64,000 nucleotides of DNA from Verrucomicrobiota bacterium (GTDB taxonomy: Bacteria; Verrucomicrobiota; Verrucomicrobiia; Limisphaerales; UBA1319), in assembly GCA_022711435.1 (NCBI GenBank), contig JAKLFB010000007.1:62001-126000 (forward strand), in the 5' to 3' direction. Below the pieces are notes generated by a model. It did not search any database and was not told the DNA's origin. It worked only from the letters and a program-made list of their open reading frames with translations. Numbering within the stretch: position 1 is the first letter of the stretch; every line of letters begins with the position of its first letter. This document shows, in pieces, positions 31,727 through 41,800 of this stretch. Position numbers and translations under genes: made by a program.

Positions 31727-33628
31727 ATGAAAACACGAACGCCATCCGGTCTGACTCCATCGCCCGTCCCTCGCTTCGCCGGCTCTGTCTGGGGCGGAGC
31801 CGTTGCCGAGAGGGTATCCGGCAGGCTCCGCTGCTGTCGCAGCAGTCGGGCCGCCATGCTGGGCGCACTCATGTTCGCCATCGCAGCGATGCCGCCGAGC
31901 CTCGCGCGGGCTCAGGATGCGCCGCCGGATACGGCGCCGATGCGATGGAACGTGGCGGCCGCCGGAGCGGTCGCCGACAGCCGGACCGACTGCACCCGGG
32001 CCTTTCAGCGGGCCCTGGACGCCGCAGGCAAGGCCGGCGGCGGCGTGGTCGAGATCCCGGCCGGACGCTATCGCATCAACGGCAACCTGCGCGTGCCCGC
32101 CCATGTGACGTTGCAGGGCGTGTTCCGCTCCGCGCCCCGCCCGGCTGCCTTGGGCGCGACGAATCTCACTGGCACGGTCCTCCTGGCCAGCGCGGGGCGG
32201 GGCGCCACGAACAGGGAGCCATTCATTCGCCTGGCCGGGCCCAACGCCGGAGTCGCCGGGCTGATCGTCGAATACCCCGAGTGGAAGCGGTCGGATGTGC
32301 CGCCGGTGCCCTACCCGCCGTGCGTGGCTTCGCGCGACACGGAGAACGTCGCGGTGCAGGACTGCTGCTTCCTGAATCCATACGAGGCCATCCACTTGGT
32401 CCGGTCCGCGCGCCATCTCGTGCGGAACATCACCGGCTATCCCATCCGGCGCGGGCTGTTCGTGGACGAATGCTACGACATCGGGCGCATCGAGAACGTC
32501 CATTTCTGGCCCTTCGGGCTTGCCTACCACCAGGAGGATCCCTACTGCAAGTGGATCAACCTGCACGGCGTCGCGTTCGAGTTCGCCCGCACGGACTGGC
32601 ATTACGTGGCGAACACGTTCTGTTTCGGCTACGGCATCGGCTACCGGTTCTCAGCCTCGAGGCACGGGAGCGCCAACGGCAACTTCCTGGGCTTGGGCGC
32701 GGATTCATGCGAGCGCGCCGTGGTCGTGGAACAGGCCCAGCCGCCCGGCCTGCTCATCAGCAACGGCGAGTTCGTCGGCCGCTGGGGCAGCACGAACGCG
32801 GTCTGTCTGGAGATCGCCCCGGATGCCGGCGGCAAAGTGAGCCTGGCGAACTGCTCCTTCTGGGGGCCGATCGACCGATGCGTCTGGATGCGAAGCGCTC
32901 AAGGCCAGTTCACGGCCAGCGCGTGCCACTTCGTGCATTGGGACAACCGAGGCTCGGGTTCACCGGCCATCCAGCTCGACGCCGGCCGTTCCATCGTCCA
33001 AGGCTGCAGCTTTGCCCAGGACGGCGTGGCTGTGGCCGTGGCTTCCAACGTCACCTCTGCCATCCTGATCGGCAACCAGGCTGCAGGCGGATTCCGTGTC
33101 GAAAACTCCGCCGGCGAGCGCGCCCAGATCGCGTTGAATGAGCCCGATCCCATCGCATGGACGCCGGAAGCCCGCGCCCACTACCGGCTGGCCGTGGGCG
33201 TTCCCGGCGACGGCCGCTATCTGCAAGGCTTTCACGGCGCGGAGAACACCGGCCGCCCGTTCCGCTGGACCTCCTCCGGCAACGCGCGGCTGATTCTGCC
33301 CGTCGCGCCCGGGAAGCCAGCCGTGGTCACGATCGAGCTGCACGCGCCGAAGGAGGCGCTTGCCGAGGACGCCGGCATCTTCCTCGACGGCCGGCGCCTG
33401 GCTCCCTTGCCGGCAACCCACGGCTTCGTTTCATTGGCGCTGCCCGCCCAGCTCGCGGATCGAGTCCGTTTGGAGCTGCGTGCCCAGAGATGGGTGCCGC
33501 AGCACGTCATTCCGGGCTCGAACGACGCCCGCACGCTGGGCGTACAGGTCTTCGGGATCACTGTGAAGTCGGATGGCGCTGGGCCGAGCCTGTTCGATGC
33601 CAACACCGGCCAGCTCGATCGGGATTAA
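31727..33628 (+). CDS. Secreted pectate lyase-like parallel beta-helix protein
   Basis: About 633 aa. I start at 31727 because the in-frame ATG at 31709 is inside the inverted repeat; an ATG at 31856 just before the hydrophobic segment 'MLGALMFAIAAMPPSLARAQ' is also possible. 'MRWNVAAAGAVADSRTDCTRAFQRALDAAGKAGGGVVEIPAGRYRI' is the start of the Pectate_lyase_3 fold, followed by helical rungs rich in Asn/Gly. The C-terminal 120 residues look like a separate beta-sandwich. Likely an extracellular polysaccharide lyase or hydrolase; substrate unknown. Confidence 0.8.
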   Translation: MKTRTPSGLTPSPVPRFAGSVWGGAVAERVSGRLRCCRSSRAAMLGALMFAIAAMPPSLARAQDAPPDTAPMRWNVAAAGAVADSRTDCTRAFQRALDAAGKAGGGVVEIPAGRYRINGNLRVPAHVTLQGVFRSAPRPAALGATNLTGTVLLASAGRGATNREPFIRLAGPNAGVAGLIVEYPEWKRSDVPPVPYPPCVASRDTENVAVQDCCFLNPYEAIHLVRSARHLVRNITGYPIRRGLFVDECYDIGRIENVHFWPFGLAYHQEDPYCKWINLHGVAFEFARTDWHYVANTFCFGYGIGYRFSASRHGSANGNFLGLGADSCERAVVVEQAQPPGLLISNGEFVGRWGSTNAVCLEIAPDAGGKVSLANCSFWGPIDRCVWMRSAQGQFTASACHFVHWDNRGSGSPAIQLDAGRSIVQGCSFAQDGVAVAVASNVTSAILIGNQAAGGFRVENSAGERAQIALNEPDPIAWTPEARAHYRLAVGVPGDGRYLQGFHGAENTGRPFRWTSSGNARLILPVAPGKPAVVTIELHAPKEALAEDAGIFLDGRRLAPLPATHGFVSLALPAQLADRVRLELRAQRWVPQHVIPGSNDARTLGVQVFGITVKSDGAGPSLFDANTGQLDRD

Positions 33629-33647
33629 AGCGAGCCTATTGAAACAG

Positions 33648-33671
33648 AATGGGGCATCGTTCGACCCCATT
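33648..33671. terminator. Hairpin AATGGGG/CCCCATT after the beta-helix gene
   Basis: A perfect 7-bp stem (AATGGGG at 33648-33654, CCCCATT at 33665-33671) with a 10-nt loop lies 19 bp after the stop codon. It could terminate transcription, but no T-tract follows. Read in reverse its outer edge is CAATGGGGTCGA, the same start as the RAYT-type repeats, so it may instead be a decayed end of one of those elements. Confidence 0.4.
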
Positions 33672-33776
33672 GATTTGTACGGGGATCAGCTCATCGACGG
33701 CGGCCCTTCCGTGTCTGCCAAATTGCCAGCCTACAAGCCGGGACCGCGATTCGGCGGAGCGCATGGCTCGACAGCC

Positions 33777-34316
33777 TCATTTCTTGCCCGGTGGCTCAAG
33801 CCGCGCCTTCAGGTCATCCGAGAGGAGCGTCCAAAGACCAGGGTGGGCCTCGATGAGCCGCGCAACATCAGCCAGATCCTTGATCCGCTTGCTCTGCCTC
33901 CTCTCGGGGTCAGCCCAAGCTCGCATCTTGCCCTTGAGCGTGTCTTCCAGTGACGCAACACGCAGCAGGATGCCGTGGACATCGGCAGCCACGGAGCGCT
34001 CAGGGTAATCTCGATAGCACTCCTCGGTGCTCAATTGGATGCTGACCTTCGACCCGCCCTTGAAGTTGATGGACCACTGAAAACGCTCGGCGACGAACCC
34101 TGCTGCCTCCAGAGACGCGACGGTGCGCTCAATGGCGTCCGTCGCCACGACAAAATCCACGTCCTGGGTCACCATCGGTTCGGCAGCGTAATGGTTGACA
34201 GCGATTCCGCCAATGGCGCACCACGGTATCTCGGAGCGCTCCAAGCAGTCCACCAGACGCATCACATCGCCTGTGCCCCCCGCGGTCTGCCAAGCGTAGA
34301 ACTGCTTCTCTGTCAT
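33777..34316 (-). CDS. Nucleotidyltransferase-fold protein (AbiEii/MNT-like)
   Basis: A 179-aa protein with 'PWCAIGGIAVNHYAAEPMVTQDVDFVVA', the GG...TxDxD nucleotidyltransferase active-site pattern (here TQDVDF). The C-terminus 'LKGKMRAWADPERRQSKRIKDLADVARLI' is typical of AbiEii/DUF6036-like proteins. Such proteins are often toxins or defence-linked enzymes, but no partner antitoxin is adjacent here. Possibly an orphan. Confidence 0.75.
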   Translation of the reverse strand: MTEKQFYAWQTAGGTGDVMRLVDCLERSEIPWCAIGGIAVNHYAAEPMVTQDVDFVVATDAIERTVASLEAAGFVAERFQWSINFKGGSKVSIQLSTEECYRDYPERSVAADVHGILLRVASLEDTLKGKMRAWADPERRQSKRIKDLADVARLIEAHPGLWTLLSDDLKARLEPPGKK

Positions 34317-34377
34317 CCTGCAACCGTATCAAAACGGGCGCGCGCCGCGAGACTAAATCTCCAAGCCAGATGGCTTT

Positions 34378-36195
34378 TCATGGTACCACCCGTCCGGAAC
34401 CTGAATCCTCAAACGCCGCGCCATGCCCCCGCCTCCCGCCCCTCGTCCTCAATGTCAACGAGTCATGCACGATCTTGCCGTCCAGAACGGTCAGGACGAC
34501 TCGAGCCTGGTCGATGGCGGACGGATCGATCGTGTACAGGTCGCAGTCCAGCACGATGAGGTCGGCGAGCTTGCCCGGCGCGAGCGCGCCTTTGACGGGC
34601 TCGGAAAACTCGGCGTAGGCCGAGCCCAGTGTAAAGGCGCGCACGGCCTCATCGAGGCCGATCTTCTGTTCGGGAATCCAGCCGCCGGGGTTCTTTCCAT
34701 CCAGCGTCTGGCGGGTGACGGCGGCCTGGATTCCCAGGAGCGGATTGAGCGGCGCCACCGGCCAGTCGGAGCCGAAGGCGAGGCGTGCGCCGGCATCGAT
34801 CAGAGAACGGAAGGCGTAGGCGCCCTTCGAGCGATCCGGTCCAATCCGTTTTTCGCACCAGCGTCCATCGTCGGCGGCATGGCAGGGCTGCATCGATGCG
34901 ATCACCTGCTGGCGGCCGAACCGGGGAATCTCGCTCGATCGCAGATGCTGGGCGTGCTCGATGCGGAAGCGCCGGTCGCGGGCGCCGTTTTGGCCGGCGG
35001 CCTCGCGGTAGAGATCCAGGATGCGCAGGTTGGCTTCGTCGCCGATCGCATGGATCATGACTTGCAGGCCATGACGGTCGGCGGCCTGCACGCGCTGGAG
35101 CATGATGCCTTCGGGGAGCATCTGGCCGACCAGCAGACCGCGGGTCTGGGGGGCGTCGGAGTAAGGTTGGAAGAAGCGCGCGGTGGACGATCCGAGGCTG
35201 CCATCGGCGAAGCCTTTAACCCCGCCGATCCGGAGCATGTCGCTGCCGAATGCGGCCCGCACGCCGGTCTTGGCCAGGATCTCCCAGGCGGCAATCGAGC
35301 GAATGGCGTAGATGCGCGTCTTCAATTCTCCGCGTTCGAGCATGTCCTGGTAGAGGCCGACGTCCTCGTTGGCGGACATATCGGTGAGGCTGGTCACGCC
35401 CAGCTCGGCAGCGTGTGCCGTTGCAGCCAGCGCGGCGGCGCGCTTTTCATCGCCGCTGCGGGCGGGGACGACGCGATCGACGAGGCCCTGGGCGTTGTCC
35501 TTGAGAATGCCGGTCGGTTCGCCAGCCCGGGGATCCCGCACGATCACACCGCCGGCCGGATCCGGAGTGTCGCTGGTGACGGCGGCCAGCTTGAGAGCGA
35601 GGCTGTTGGCCAGGGCCATGTGGCCATCGAGGCGATGCACGTATACCGGGTGATCCGGTGTGGCCGCATCGATCATCTCGCGGGTGGGCAGCGGCGCACC
35701 TGGCCACCGCTCGTGATCCCAGTATCCGCCTAGAATCCACCGGCCTTTCGGCAGCTTGCGCGAGTATTCGCCCAGCCGCCGGGCCATCTCTTCCGGGGAT
35801 GCCGCGTCGCGCAGATCGACGTCCGCAAGCGAGAAGCCCCCTTCGAGGAAGTGAGTGTGGGCATCGTTGAAACCTGGCAAGACGGTGTGGCGGCGAGCGT
35901 CGATCACACGCGTGTTTGGGCCGGCCCACTCGCGCAGCTCGGCGGTGGTACCCAGGGCGAGAATGCGGCCGCCGTGGATGGCGATCGCCTCGGCTGTGGG
36001 CCGTGCGGCGTCCATGGTGTGGATCGACGCGTTGACAATCAGCAGGTCCGGCGCCCGGCCGGCAGCCGTGCATGGAGCGGTGGCACACATAAGCACGAAA
36101 GCGATCCGCGGGAATGGAAACGTCGTCGGAAACCAGGCCAGGCGCACAGCCGGTCCGATCGGATTTCCGCCATCCGCCATCTGGGCAGTCTTCAT
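34378..36195 (-). CDS. Exported amidohydrolase (YtcJ-like, Amidohydro_3)
   Basis: A 605-aa metal-dependent hydrolase. After a signal-like segment it shows 'DLLIVNASIHTMDAARP', then the metal-binding 'PGFNDAHTHFLEGG' (HxH) and 'KGFADGSLGSSTARFFQPY'. 'MIHAIGDEANLRILDLY' and 'FGSDWPVAPLNPLLGIQAAVTRQ' complete the YtcJ/Amidohydro_3 set. 'KLADLIVLDCDLYTIDP' closes the composite beta-sandwich domain. Substrate unknown. The upstream 130 bp contain a solo RAYT-type repeat end. Confidence 0.88.
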   Translation of the reverse strand: MKTAQMADGGNPIGPAVRLAWFPTTFPFPRIAFVLMCATAPCTAAGRAPDLLIVNASIHTMDAARPTAEAIAIHGGRILALGTTAELREWAGPNTRVIDARRHTVLPGFNDAHTHFLEGGFSLADVDLRDAASPEEMARRLGEYSRKLPKGRWILGGYWDHERWPGAPLPTREMIDAATPDHPVYVHRLDGHMALANSLALKLAAVTSDTPDPAGGVIVRDPRAGEPTGILKDNAQGLVDRVVPARSGDEKRAAALAATAHAAELGVTSLTDMSANEDVGLYQDMLERGELKTRIYAIRSIAAWEILAKTGVRAAFGSDMLRIGGVKGFADGSLGSSTARFFQPYSDAPQTRGLLVGQMLPEGIMLQRVQAADRHGLQVMIHAIGDEANLRILDLYREAAGQNGARDRRFRIEHAQHLRSSEIPRFGRQQVIASMQPCHAADDGRWCEKRIGPDRSKGAYAFRSLIDAGARLAFGSDWPVAPLNPLLGIQAAVTRQTLDGKNPGGWIPEQKIGLDEAVRAFTLGSAYAEFSEPVKGALAPGKLADLIVLDCDLYTIDPSAIDQARVVLTVLDGKIVHDSLTLRTRGGRRGHGAAFEDSGSGRVVP

Positions 36196-36225
36196 GCGGT
36201 CAGCTCCTCTTTACGCTGGTGGAAG

Positions 36226-36253
36226 CAATGGGGTCGCATCTACATATTTGACA
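36226..36253. repeat. Solo RAYT-type repeat end
   Basis: CAATGGGGTCGCATCTA followed by CATATTTGACA matches the left end of the 128-bp element at 31595 (there AATAGTTGACA). No inverted partner was found nearby, so this is a solo or decayed end in the space between the amidohydrolase and the sulfatase. Confidence 0.65.
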
Positions 36254-36327
36254 AATGGGCTCTGGCGGGTTGTCTGCGAGCCATAGGGAAAGTCATCGCC
36301 GGCCGCAAGCCGCGGACGCGGGCTCGG

Positions 36328-39309
36328 TCAGCGATCCTCTTTCCCGTTCAAGCTCCGCGCCACGGAGCCGAGCCAGGCTTCGAGCTGCGCGGCCATCGTC
36401 TGCACGCGTGCCGGCTCGCGCTCGCGCTGGTCTGCGCTCTCCATGCGATCGGCCTGCAGGTTGTATAATTCGAACCGGATCGGGCCGTTCGAGCTCTGGA
36501 TCCGATGGAGTTTCCACGGCCAATCGAGCCAGGCGGCGTGGCCGGGAAAACTGGTTTCGGGGTATTGCTGGCGGATGAGGCCGGCATCGAGCTGAAGCCG
36601 GTCGCGGTCCTCGATCTCCTTGCCCTGGCGCTGGAGATTCAACAGCTCCTGCATCCACTCGGCGGACCTCACGATGCGGCCCGGAGACGGATGCTGCCAG
36701 AAGCCGAGCGGTTTCGGGCGGGCGGCGGTCTTGCCTTCGATCAGCGGGAGGATGCTGATTCCATCCAGGATGGGCTGGCTCCGCGGCCGGACGCCCGCCA
36801 TCTCGAGAACGGTCGGGAAAATGTCCACCGTGCCGCACGGTGCGGACACTGTGCGCGGCGCGGGAATGCGCGCGGGCCATTCCAGCAAGGCCGGCACCCG
36901 CAGGCCGCCTTCGTAGATCGCGCTTTTGTTGCCGCGGCCGCCGGGCGAGCCGATCTTCGGCAGGCCTCCATTGTCGCTGCAGTACCAGAGGATCGTGTTG
37001 TCGCGGAGGCCGAGCCGGCGCACCTCGGCGCGCAGCTTGCCGAAGGCCCTGTCCATGCCGGTGATCTCGCCGTAGAAATCGGCAACGGCTGGGCTCTGGT
37101 CCTTGTAAAGGGCGCGCTCGGCGTCGGCGGCCTTATGGGGGGCATGCGGAGAGCCGAACCAGACCACGGCCAGGAATGGCTGCCTGGCTTGACCCTGTTC
37201 GCGGATGAACTCGAGGGCGGCATCGACAGCGATCATGGAGCTTTCGCCTTTGAATTGGGCGGCGGCGCCCTGGCGGCTCAGGATGGGATCGTTGTCATAG
37301 AAGTTGGGCGCCGAGAGCCACATGTCGAACCCGCTGGCGCCGGGATTGACGGGGCTGCCCTTGTAGACCGTGCCCAAGTGCCATTTCCCGAAGTGGCCGG
37401 TGGCGTATCCAGCGGTCTTGAGGGCCTCGGCGAGGGTGAGCTCCTGGGGCCGGAGGCCGTATCCCCAGCTGAAGCAGCCGAACCGGTTGGGATGCCGGCC
37501 GGTGAGGACGCTGCCGCGGGTGGGGGAGCAAACTGGCGCGGCGGCGTAGAACCGATCGAAGCGGACGGCATCCCTTGCCATGGCGTCGAAGCTGGGCGTC
37601 TGGAGAACCGGGTGGCCGTTGTAGGCCATGTCGCCCCATCCCTGGTCATCGGCCATGCAGAGGATAATGTTCGGCTTCGTCGGCCCGCGATTGCGCTGGG
37701 CCTGCGGGCTGGCGGGCCCTGCGAGCGGCGGGGTTTCGAAATAGCGGCCGTCGTCCACGAGGCGCGGATCGCCGGTGCGTTTCAGCTCGCCCAGGAGACG
37801 CCGCTCGAGCTCGCTGCGGACGGATGCGAACTGGGGGTCGGCGGCGACATTGTTCACCTGGTGCGGATCGGTCGCGAGGAGATAGAGTTCCTCTCGGGGG
37901 CGCTTGCCGAAGGCACGGTCATAATACGGTTTCCACCGGGGATCGCTCCGATGCGTCACCAGCCAGGCTTTGGTCGGGCTGGCATCCATGTCCATGAACG
38001 CAACCATCGTGTTCTCCCTCAACTCTTCCGCGTCAGGCGGCTGGCCAGCGTCCAGGCCGAGCGGACTGCCCAGCGGCCAGCGATCGGGTTTGAAGTTGAG
38101 GATGTAGAGGTAATCCTTCGTGCGGAACGCCCGCTGCGGATACGGGAGAAAACCGTCCCGCGCGCCGGCCACATGCCGCTCGCGCCCGGTGACGACCCAC
38201 GTGCGTTTCGGGTCGACCAGGCCGGATTTTCGGGACTGGAGCACCGGGACGAGGCTGCGCCCGGTCATCGCGGATGGCGGCGCAACGCCGCCGATGTCGA
38301 GGAAGGTCGGCGCCAGGTCCATCAGGTTGACAAAATCATCCACGATCCGGCCGCCCTGAGTTCCGGCGCCGCGCACCGCGAGCGAAACGCCGGTGCCGAA
38401 GTCGTAGAGATTGCACTTGCCGTGTGGGAAACCGGGGGCGCCGTGATCGCCGCTGACCACGAGCAGGGTCCGATCCAGCTCGCCCATCGCTTCGAGCTGG
38501 GCCAGGAAGAACCCCAGCATGGCGTCCAGGGCCAGGATTTCGCCAAAGTAATCCGCGAGATCCTCGCGCACCTCGGGCACGTCAGGCAGGAAGGGCGGCA
38601 TCTTCCCTTTCAAGAGCTCGGGGTCCAGCCCCCACAGCGCCTGGCCGGAGCCGCGCTCGTATTTCCGATGCGTGTGGGTTGGGCCGAACCAGTAGCAGAA
38701 CGGCTGGCCCGGCTTGCGATCGGCGAGAAAGGCCTCGAAGTTTCGGCGCACCTCATCGTAGATCTCCTGCTTGGCGGCCTCGATGGCGGCGCCGTTCCGC
38801 ACGAGCCGGGTGACGTTCTGGGAGAACTGGTTGAACCGGCGGCCTGCGCTCTCATACGCGAAGCGGTTCGTCCCATACGGCGCGTCGGCCGGCGTGCCGG
38901 GCGACCAGACCTTGTAGCTCTTGCCGATGTGATAGCCCGCCTGTTGCAGGAGCAGCGGATACGAGGGGATGCTCGCATCCCATACCGCTCCGGAGAGGAT
39001 CGCGCCGCGGCCGGTGCGCCAGAAATACTGGCCGGAGAGGAGCGAGCTCCGGCAGGGCGTGCAGGATGGCGCGGTGACGTGGGCGTTGAGGAACAACACG
39101 CCCTCGCGGGCGATGCGGTCGAAGTGCGGTGTCTGGAGCAAGTCGTTGGCCGAGCCCGGCCCGTCGGCTTGGGCGTAAGCGCTGGCGTGGCGGCCCCAGT
39201 CATCGGAGAAGACGAACAGGATGTTGGGCCGAGGATCCGCGCTCGAGCCGGCGGGCGCCAGCAGCAACGCGGCAAGCGTGCCGATGGAAAGTCCAATATG
39301 GCGATGCAT
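36328..39309 (-). CDS. Secreted double sulfatase (two complete sulfatase domains in one chain)
   Basis: A 993-aa protein with a signal peptide and two full sulfatase domains. Domain 1 (about 28-527) has '[15 protein letters not shown]', the formylglycine motif CTPCR (C83-R87) followed by 'SSLLSGQ', and '[15 protein letters not shown]'. Domain 2 (about 545-993) has '[17 protein letters not shown]', the motif CSPTR (C594-R598) followed by 'GSVLTGRHP', and 'WYCSDNGG'. Each domain is the length of an ordinary arylsulfatase, and domain 1 ends like a free-standing one. Two genes appear to have been joined. Likely acts on sulfated polysaccharides; a formylglycine-generating enzyme is not in this window. 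Confidence 0.9.
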   Translation of the reverse strand: MHRHIGLSIGTLAALLLAPAGSSADPRPNILFVFSDDWGRHASAYAQADGPGSANDLLQTPHFDRIAREGVLFLNAHVTAPSCTPCRSSLLSGQYFWRTGRGAILSGAVWDASIPSYPLLLQQAGYHIGKSYKVWSPGTPADAPYGTNRFAYESAGRRFNQFSQNVTRLVRNGAAIEAAKQEIYDEVRRNFEAFLADRKPGQPFCYWFGPTHTHRKYERGSGQALWGLDPELLKGKMPPFLPDVPEVREDLADYFGEILALDAMLGFFLAQLEAMGELDRTLLVVSGDHGAPGFPHGKCNLYDFGTGVSLAVRGAGTQGGRIVDDFVNLMDLAPTFLDIGGVAPPSAMTGRSLVPVLQSRKSGLVDPKRTWVVTGRERHVAGARDGFLPYPQRAFRTKDYLYILNFKPDRWPLGSPLGLDAGQPPDAEELRENTMVAFMDMDASPTKAWLVTHRSDPRWKPYYDRAFGKRPREELYLLATDPHQVNNVAADPQFASVRSELERRLLGELKRTGDPRLVDDGRYFETPPLAGPASPQAQRNRGPTKPNIILCMADDQGWGDMAYNGHPVLQTPSFDAMARDAVRFDRFYAAAPVCSPTRGSVLTGRHPNRFGCFSWGYGLRPQELTLAEALKTAGYATGHFGKWHLGTVYKGSPVNPGASGFDMWLSAPNFYDNDPILSRQGAAAQFKGESSMIAVDAALEFIREQGQARQPFLAVVWFGSPHAPHKAADAERALYKDQSPAVADFYGEITGMDRAFGKLRAEVRRLGLRDNTILWYCSDNGGLPKIGSPGGRGNKSAIYEGGLRVPALLEWPARIPAPRTVSAPCGTVDIFPTVLEMAGVRPRSQPILDGISILPLIEGKTAARPKPLGFWQHPSPGRIVRSAEWMQELLNLQRQGKEIEDRDRLQLDAGLIRQQYPETSFPGHAAWLDWPWKLHRIQSSNGPIRFELYNLQADRMESADQREREPARVQTMAAQLEAWLGSVARSLNGKEDR

Positions 39310-39394
39310 AACGCAATCTCTCTCAAGACCGGATGCCGATAGTCAAGCACAGGCTCTCCTCGCGGGCTGGCCTGTCGATCGAATGCGCGCGAAT

Positions 39395-40828
39395 CTAAAA
39401 ATCAACCTCGATGCGGCTCTGAAAAATGTGGAAGCCGCCCGCCGGCTGTCGATCGGCGACGCGCCCGAACCCATAATCGAACCTCCACTTGACGTGCGAG
39501 TGCAGATGCCAGTTGACACCGGTTGTGAGCATCGACAATCGCCCGCCCTGGACGCCCTCGCTGTTCAGGTCCAGGAGCGAATAGCGCGCCGCGAGCTCCC
39601 AGGCGCCCCAGCCACCGTCGCTCGGATGGAAGTTCCGGCGCGGGATCACGCGGGCGAACGCCCCCGTCTCAGGATCATAGGGGCGGCTTTCGCCGGTCAG
39701 GAACCAGCTCGCTGACACATAGAAACCGTCCAAACCGGGAACGGCGCCTGTGTCCTGGCGAACCCAGGATCGGAGGTATTCAGCCTGCAGGGTCCACGGT
39801 CCGGCCACCCATGCGGCCTCGGCGCCCGCCACCAGGGCGCCGTCGGCCTTGATGACGCCCGTGTCCACGACATACGGTGCCAGATGGCTCTCCGGGCGGG
39901 TCCGGTACCGCACCTCGCTGCTTGAGGCATAGAGAACGTTCGCGCTGAGCCCGAGATGCAGCAGCCGAGCCGATGCCGGATGATCCGGGCTGGGCTCGTA
40001 TACCGGCAGAGCGGTCGCGCGAGTGATGAATCGGGCGTAGTTTTCCGAATCGTCGCCGTAATCGCGTCCGACGCCTTGAAGAAACACGCCGGCTGTCCAG
40101 GTCATCCGCTTGCCGAAGAAGGGGCGGCTGGCCTGGAGGCCGGCGTCCACGCCCGGCGCCAGCGCCTGCACGGGCGCCGCCATCTCCATAAGGACAACGT
40201 CCCGGCTGCTGGTGATGTGGTCCAGGCTCATGGGTGCTTTGAATTGGCCGAGCTTGAGCTCGCCCAACCATCCCACGCCCTTCCACGAGAGATAGCTTTC
40301 CTCGATGTAAAACTCATCGGGGATGTAACCAACCTCGAGCTGGTACGACACGGGCATCACCAGCAGGCAGTCCCCTTTGGCGTACAGCCGGGCCCGCCGG
40401 ACCTCGAAATGGTCATCGAACCCGCTGAAGGCATTGTCCGGATGGTAGCCGGCGCCATCGAGGGCCAGCTTGGCGCCGATCTTGGCCCTCATCTGAGACC
40501 GGCCCAAGTACAACCCGTGGACGTTCGTCCCCGGGGCGAGGCTTTCGCCAGAAAGCGCTTCATCGATCCGCCCCGTGAGGTTCAGCCGTTCGAGGTTGGT
40601 CACGCCGGGCACAAGCTGTCCCAGGAGCGTCTTGCTCCGCCATTCCAGATGAAGCCCATCCCAGCCTTTCCAGGAGCACTCGAAAGGTTTCGGCGGCGAT
40701 GCCGGAGGATTCGTCGCGGCGACGCCGCTTATGATCCCAAGGCTGTGGGTGACGGAGCCGAGGAACGCCGCGGCGAAACGGGCGCGGAGCGCCAAGCGAA
40801 ATGGTAAATGCCCCGCGGTGGGTTTCAA
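39395..40828 (-). CDS. Outer-membrane porin, OprP/OprO type
   Basis: A 477-aa predicted beta-barrel. 'SFDDHFEVRRARLYAKGD', written here as FDDHFEVRRARLYAKGD, is the phosphate-selective porin signature strand. 'VSYQLEVGYIPDEFYIEESYLSW' and 'GELKLGQFKAPMSLDHITSSRD' follow, as in the OprP/O family. The sequence ends in Phe (IEVDF), the usual outer-membrane insertion signal. A long N-terminal stretch before the mature barrel makes the signal peptide and start uncertain. It lies 85 bp upstream of the sulfatase and 9 bp after the MetA-like gene, all on the same strand. Confidence 0.85.
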   Translation of the reverse strand: MKPTAGHLPFRLALRARFAAAFLGSVTHSLGIISGVAATNPPASPPKPFECSWKGWDGLHLEWRSKTLLGQLVPGVTNLERLNLTGRIDEALSGESLAPGTNVHGLYLGRSQMRAKIGAKLALDGAGYHPDNAFSGFDDHFEVRRARLYAKGDCLLVMPVSYQLEVGYIPDEFYIEESYLSWKGVGWLGELKLGQFKAPMSLDHITSSRDVVLMEMAAPVQALAPGVDAGLQASRPFFGKRMTWTAGVFLQGVGRDYGDDSENYARFITRATALPVYEPSPDHPASARLLHLGLSANVLYASSSEVRYRTRPESHLAPYVVDTGVIKADGALVAGAEAAWVAGPWTLQAEYLRSWVRQDTGAVPGLDGFYVSASWFLTGESRPYDPETGAFARVIPRRNFHPSDGGWGAWELAARYSLLDLNSEGVQGGRLSMLTTGVNWHLHSHVKWRFDYGFGRVADRQPAGGFHIFQSRIEVDF

Positions 40829-40837
40829 GGCCTCTGA

Positions 40838-41785
40838 TCAAAACGCCAAGCCGAGCTTGAACCAGATGGAATCGCCCTTGAGACGCTTCTCGACATCCAA
40901 TTCCGGCAGCCATTTCACTTCCGCCACCAGGTCTTTTCCGCCGACCTTGGCGATGAAGGAGATGACGGGGCCCACGCCGACCGTGCGGCCCTCGAAGTCT
41001 CCCAGGACGGCTGTGCCCCGGCCGCTATCGCCCGTGATCTGCTGGTAGTAGAACGCGTTCGCGCCAATGCCGATGACGCCGGCCTTGCCGACCGGCAGAT
41101 GCTGGGCGATGGTCGCATCCAGGTGGAACACGTCGCCGCTCTGGTAATCGGTGTCGTCGTTCTTCGTGCTGAAGTCCAGGGCGGCAAACACGGTCGCTTC
41201 GAGGCCGATCTTGCTGCTGAACCAACACACCGACACGGCCGGCTCGAAGGTCCAGTAGTTCTTGCCCACGTTGGCCAGACGCAACGGCTCGTAGTCGCCG
41301 GTGGGCGCATAGATGCCGAGCCGCAGGTCGTACTTGAGGTCGCCTTTCGACCAGCCGAGGATGAACGGATAGAGCGTGATATCGCCGATGCCATCGGCGG
41401 TGTCGCGCATCCGGATCGTGTTGCCGAGCGGGCCGGTGACGCTGCCGTCCACCTCGAGCCAGACATACGGGATGGCCACAGCCGGCGCGATGTTCCCGCC
41501 GAGCAGTTTCCAGTCCGTCTTGTAGAAGGCCAGCAGCGTGTCGGCGTAGGCTTGGGCGTGAGTATTGAATGTGAGCAGGCCGCCAAACGGGAGCGAGCCG
41601 CCCGCGCTGGCGTCGTAGTACATGAAGTAATTGGCGACGGCCAACCCGGGCTTGGCGGGCAGCGTATCGATGAAGGAGGCCATTCCGCCGGGCGCATAGT
41701 GGCCGCTGCCGCCTTCCTCGGCCCGCGCGGCAGGAAGCGCGACCCACACAATCATGATGGCGAGATGCAATCGGTTCGTTTTCAT
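40838..41785 (-). CDS. Outer-membrane channel of the phenol-degradation MetA-like family
   Basis: A 315-aa protein with a signal peptide ('LAIMIVWVALPAARA') and the family start 'GGSGHYAPGGMASFIDTLPAKPGLAVANYFMYYDA'. 'GIGDITLYPFILGW' and 'LRLGIYAPTGDYEP' are conserved, and it ends in 'FKLGLAF'. The Phenol_MetA_deg/SphA group are small outer-membrane beta-barrels whose substrates are mostly unknown. It sits between a HAD phosphatase and the porin with gaps of 15 and 9 bp, so these are likely co-transcribed. Confidence 0.82.
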   Translation of the reverse strand: MKTNRLHLAIMIVWVALPAARAEEGGSGHYAPGGMASFIDTLPAKPGLAVANYFMYYDASAGGSLPFGGLLTFNTHAQAYADTLLAFYKTDWKLLGGNIAPAVAIPYVWLEVDGSVTGPLGNTIRMRDTADGIGDITLYPFILGWSKGDLKYDLRLGIYAPTGDYEPLRLANVGKNYWTFEPAVSVCWFSSKIGLEATVFAALDFSTKNDDTDYQSGDVFHLDATIAQHLPVGKAGVIGIGANAFYYQQITGDSGRGTAVLGDFEGRTVGVGPVISFIAKVGGKDLVAEVKWLPELDVEKRLKGDSIWFKLGLAF

Positions 41786-41800
41786 GGATGGCTCTCACTT

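Noticed and set aside
36505..39342. 945-aa plus-strand frame opposite the sulfatase
   Set aside because: Entirely antisense to two well-conserved sulfatase domains; typical GC-rich shadow frame.
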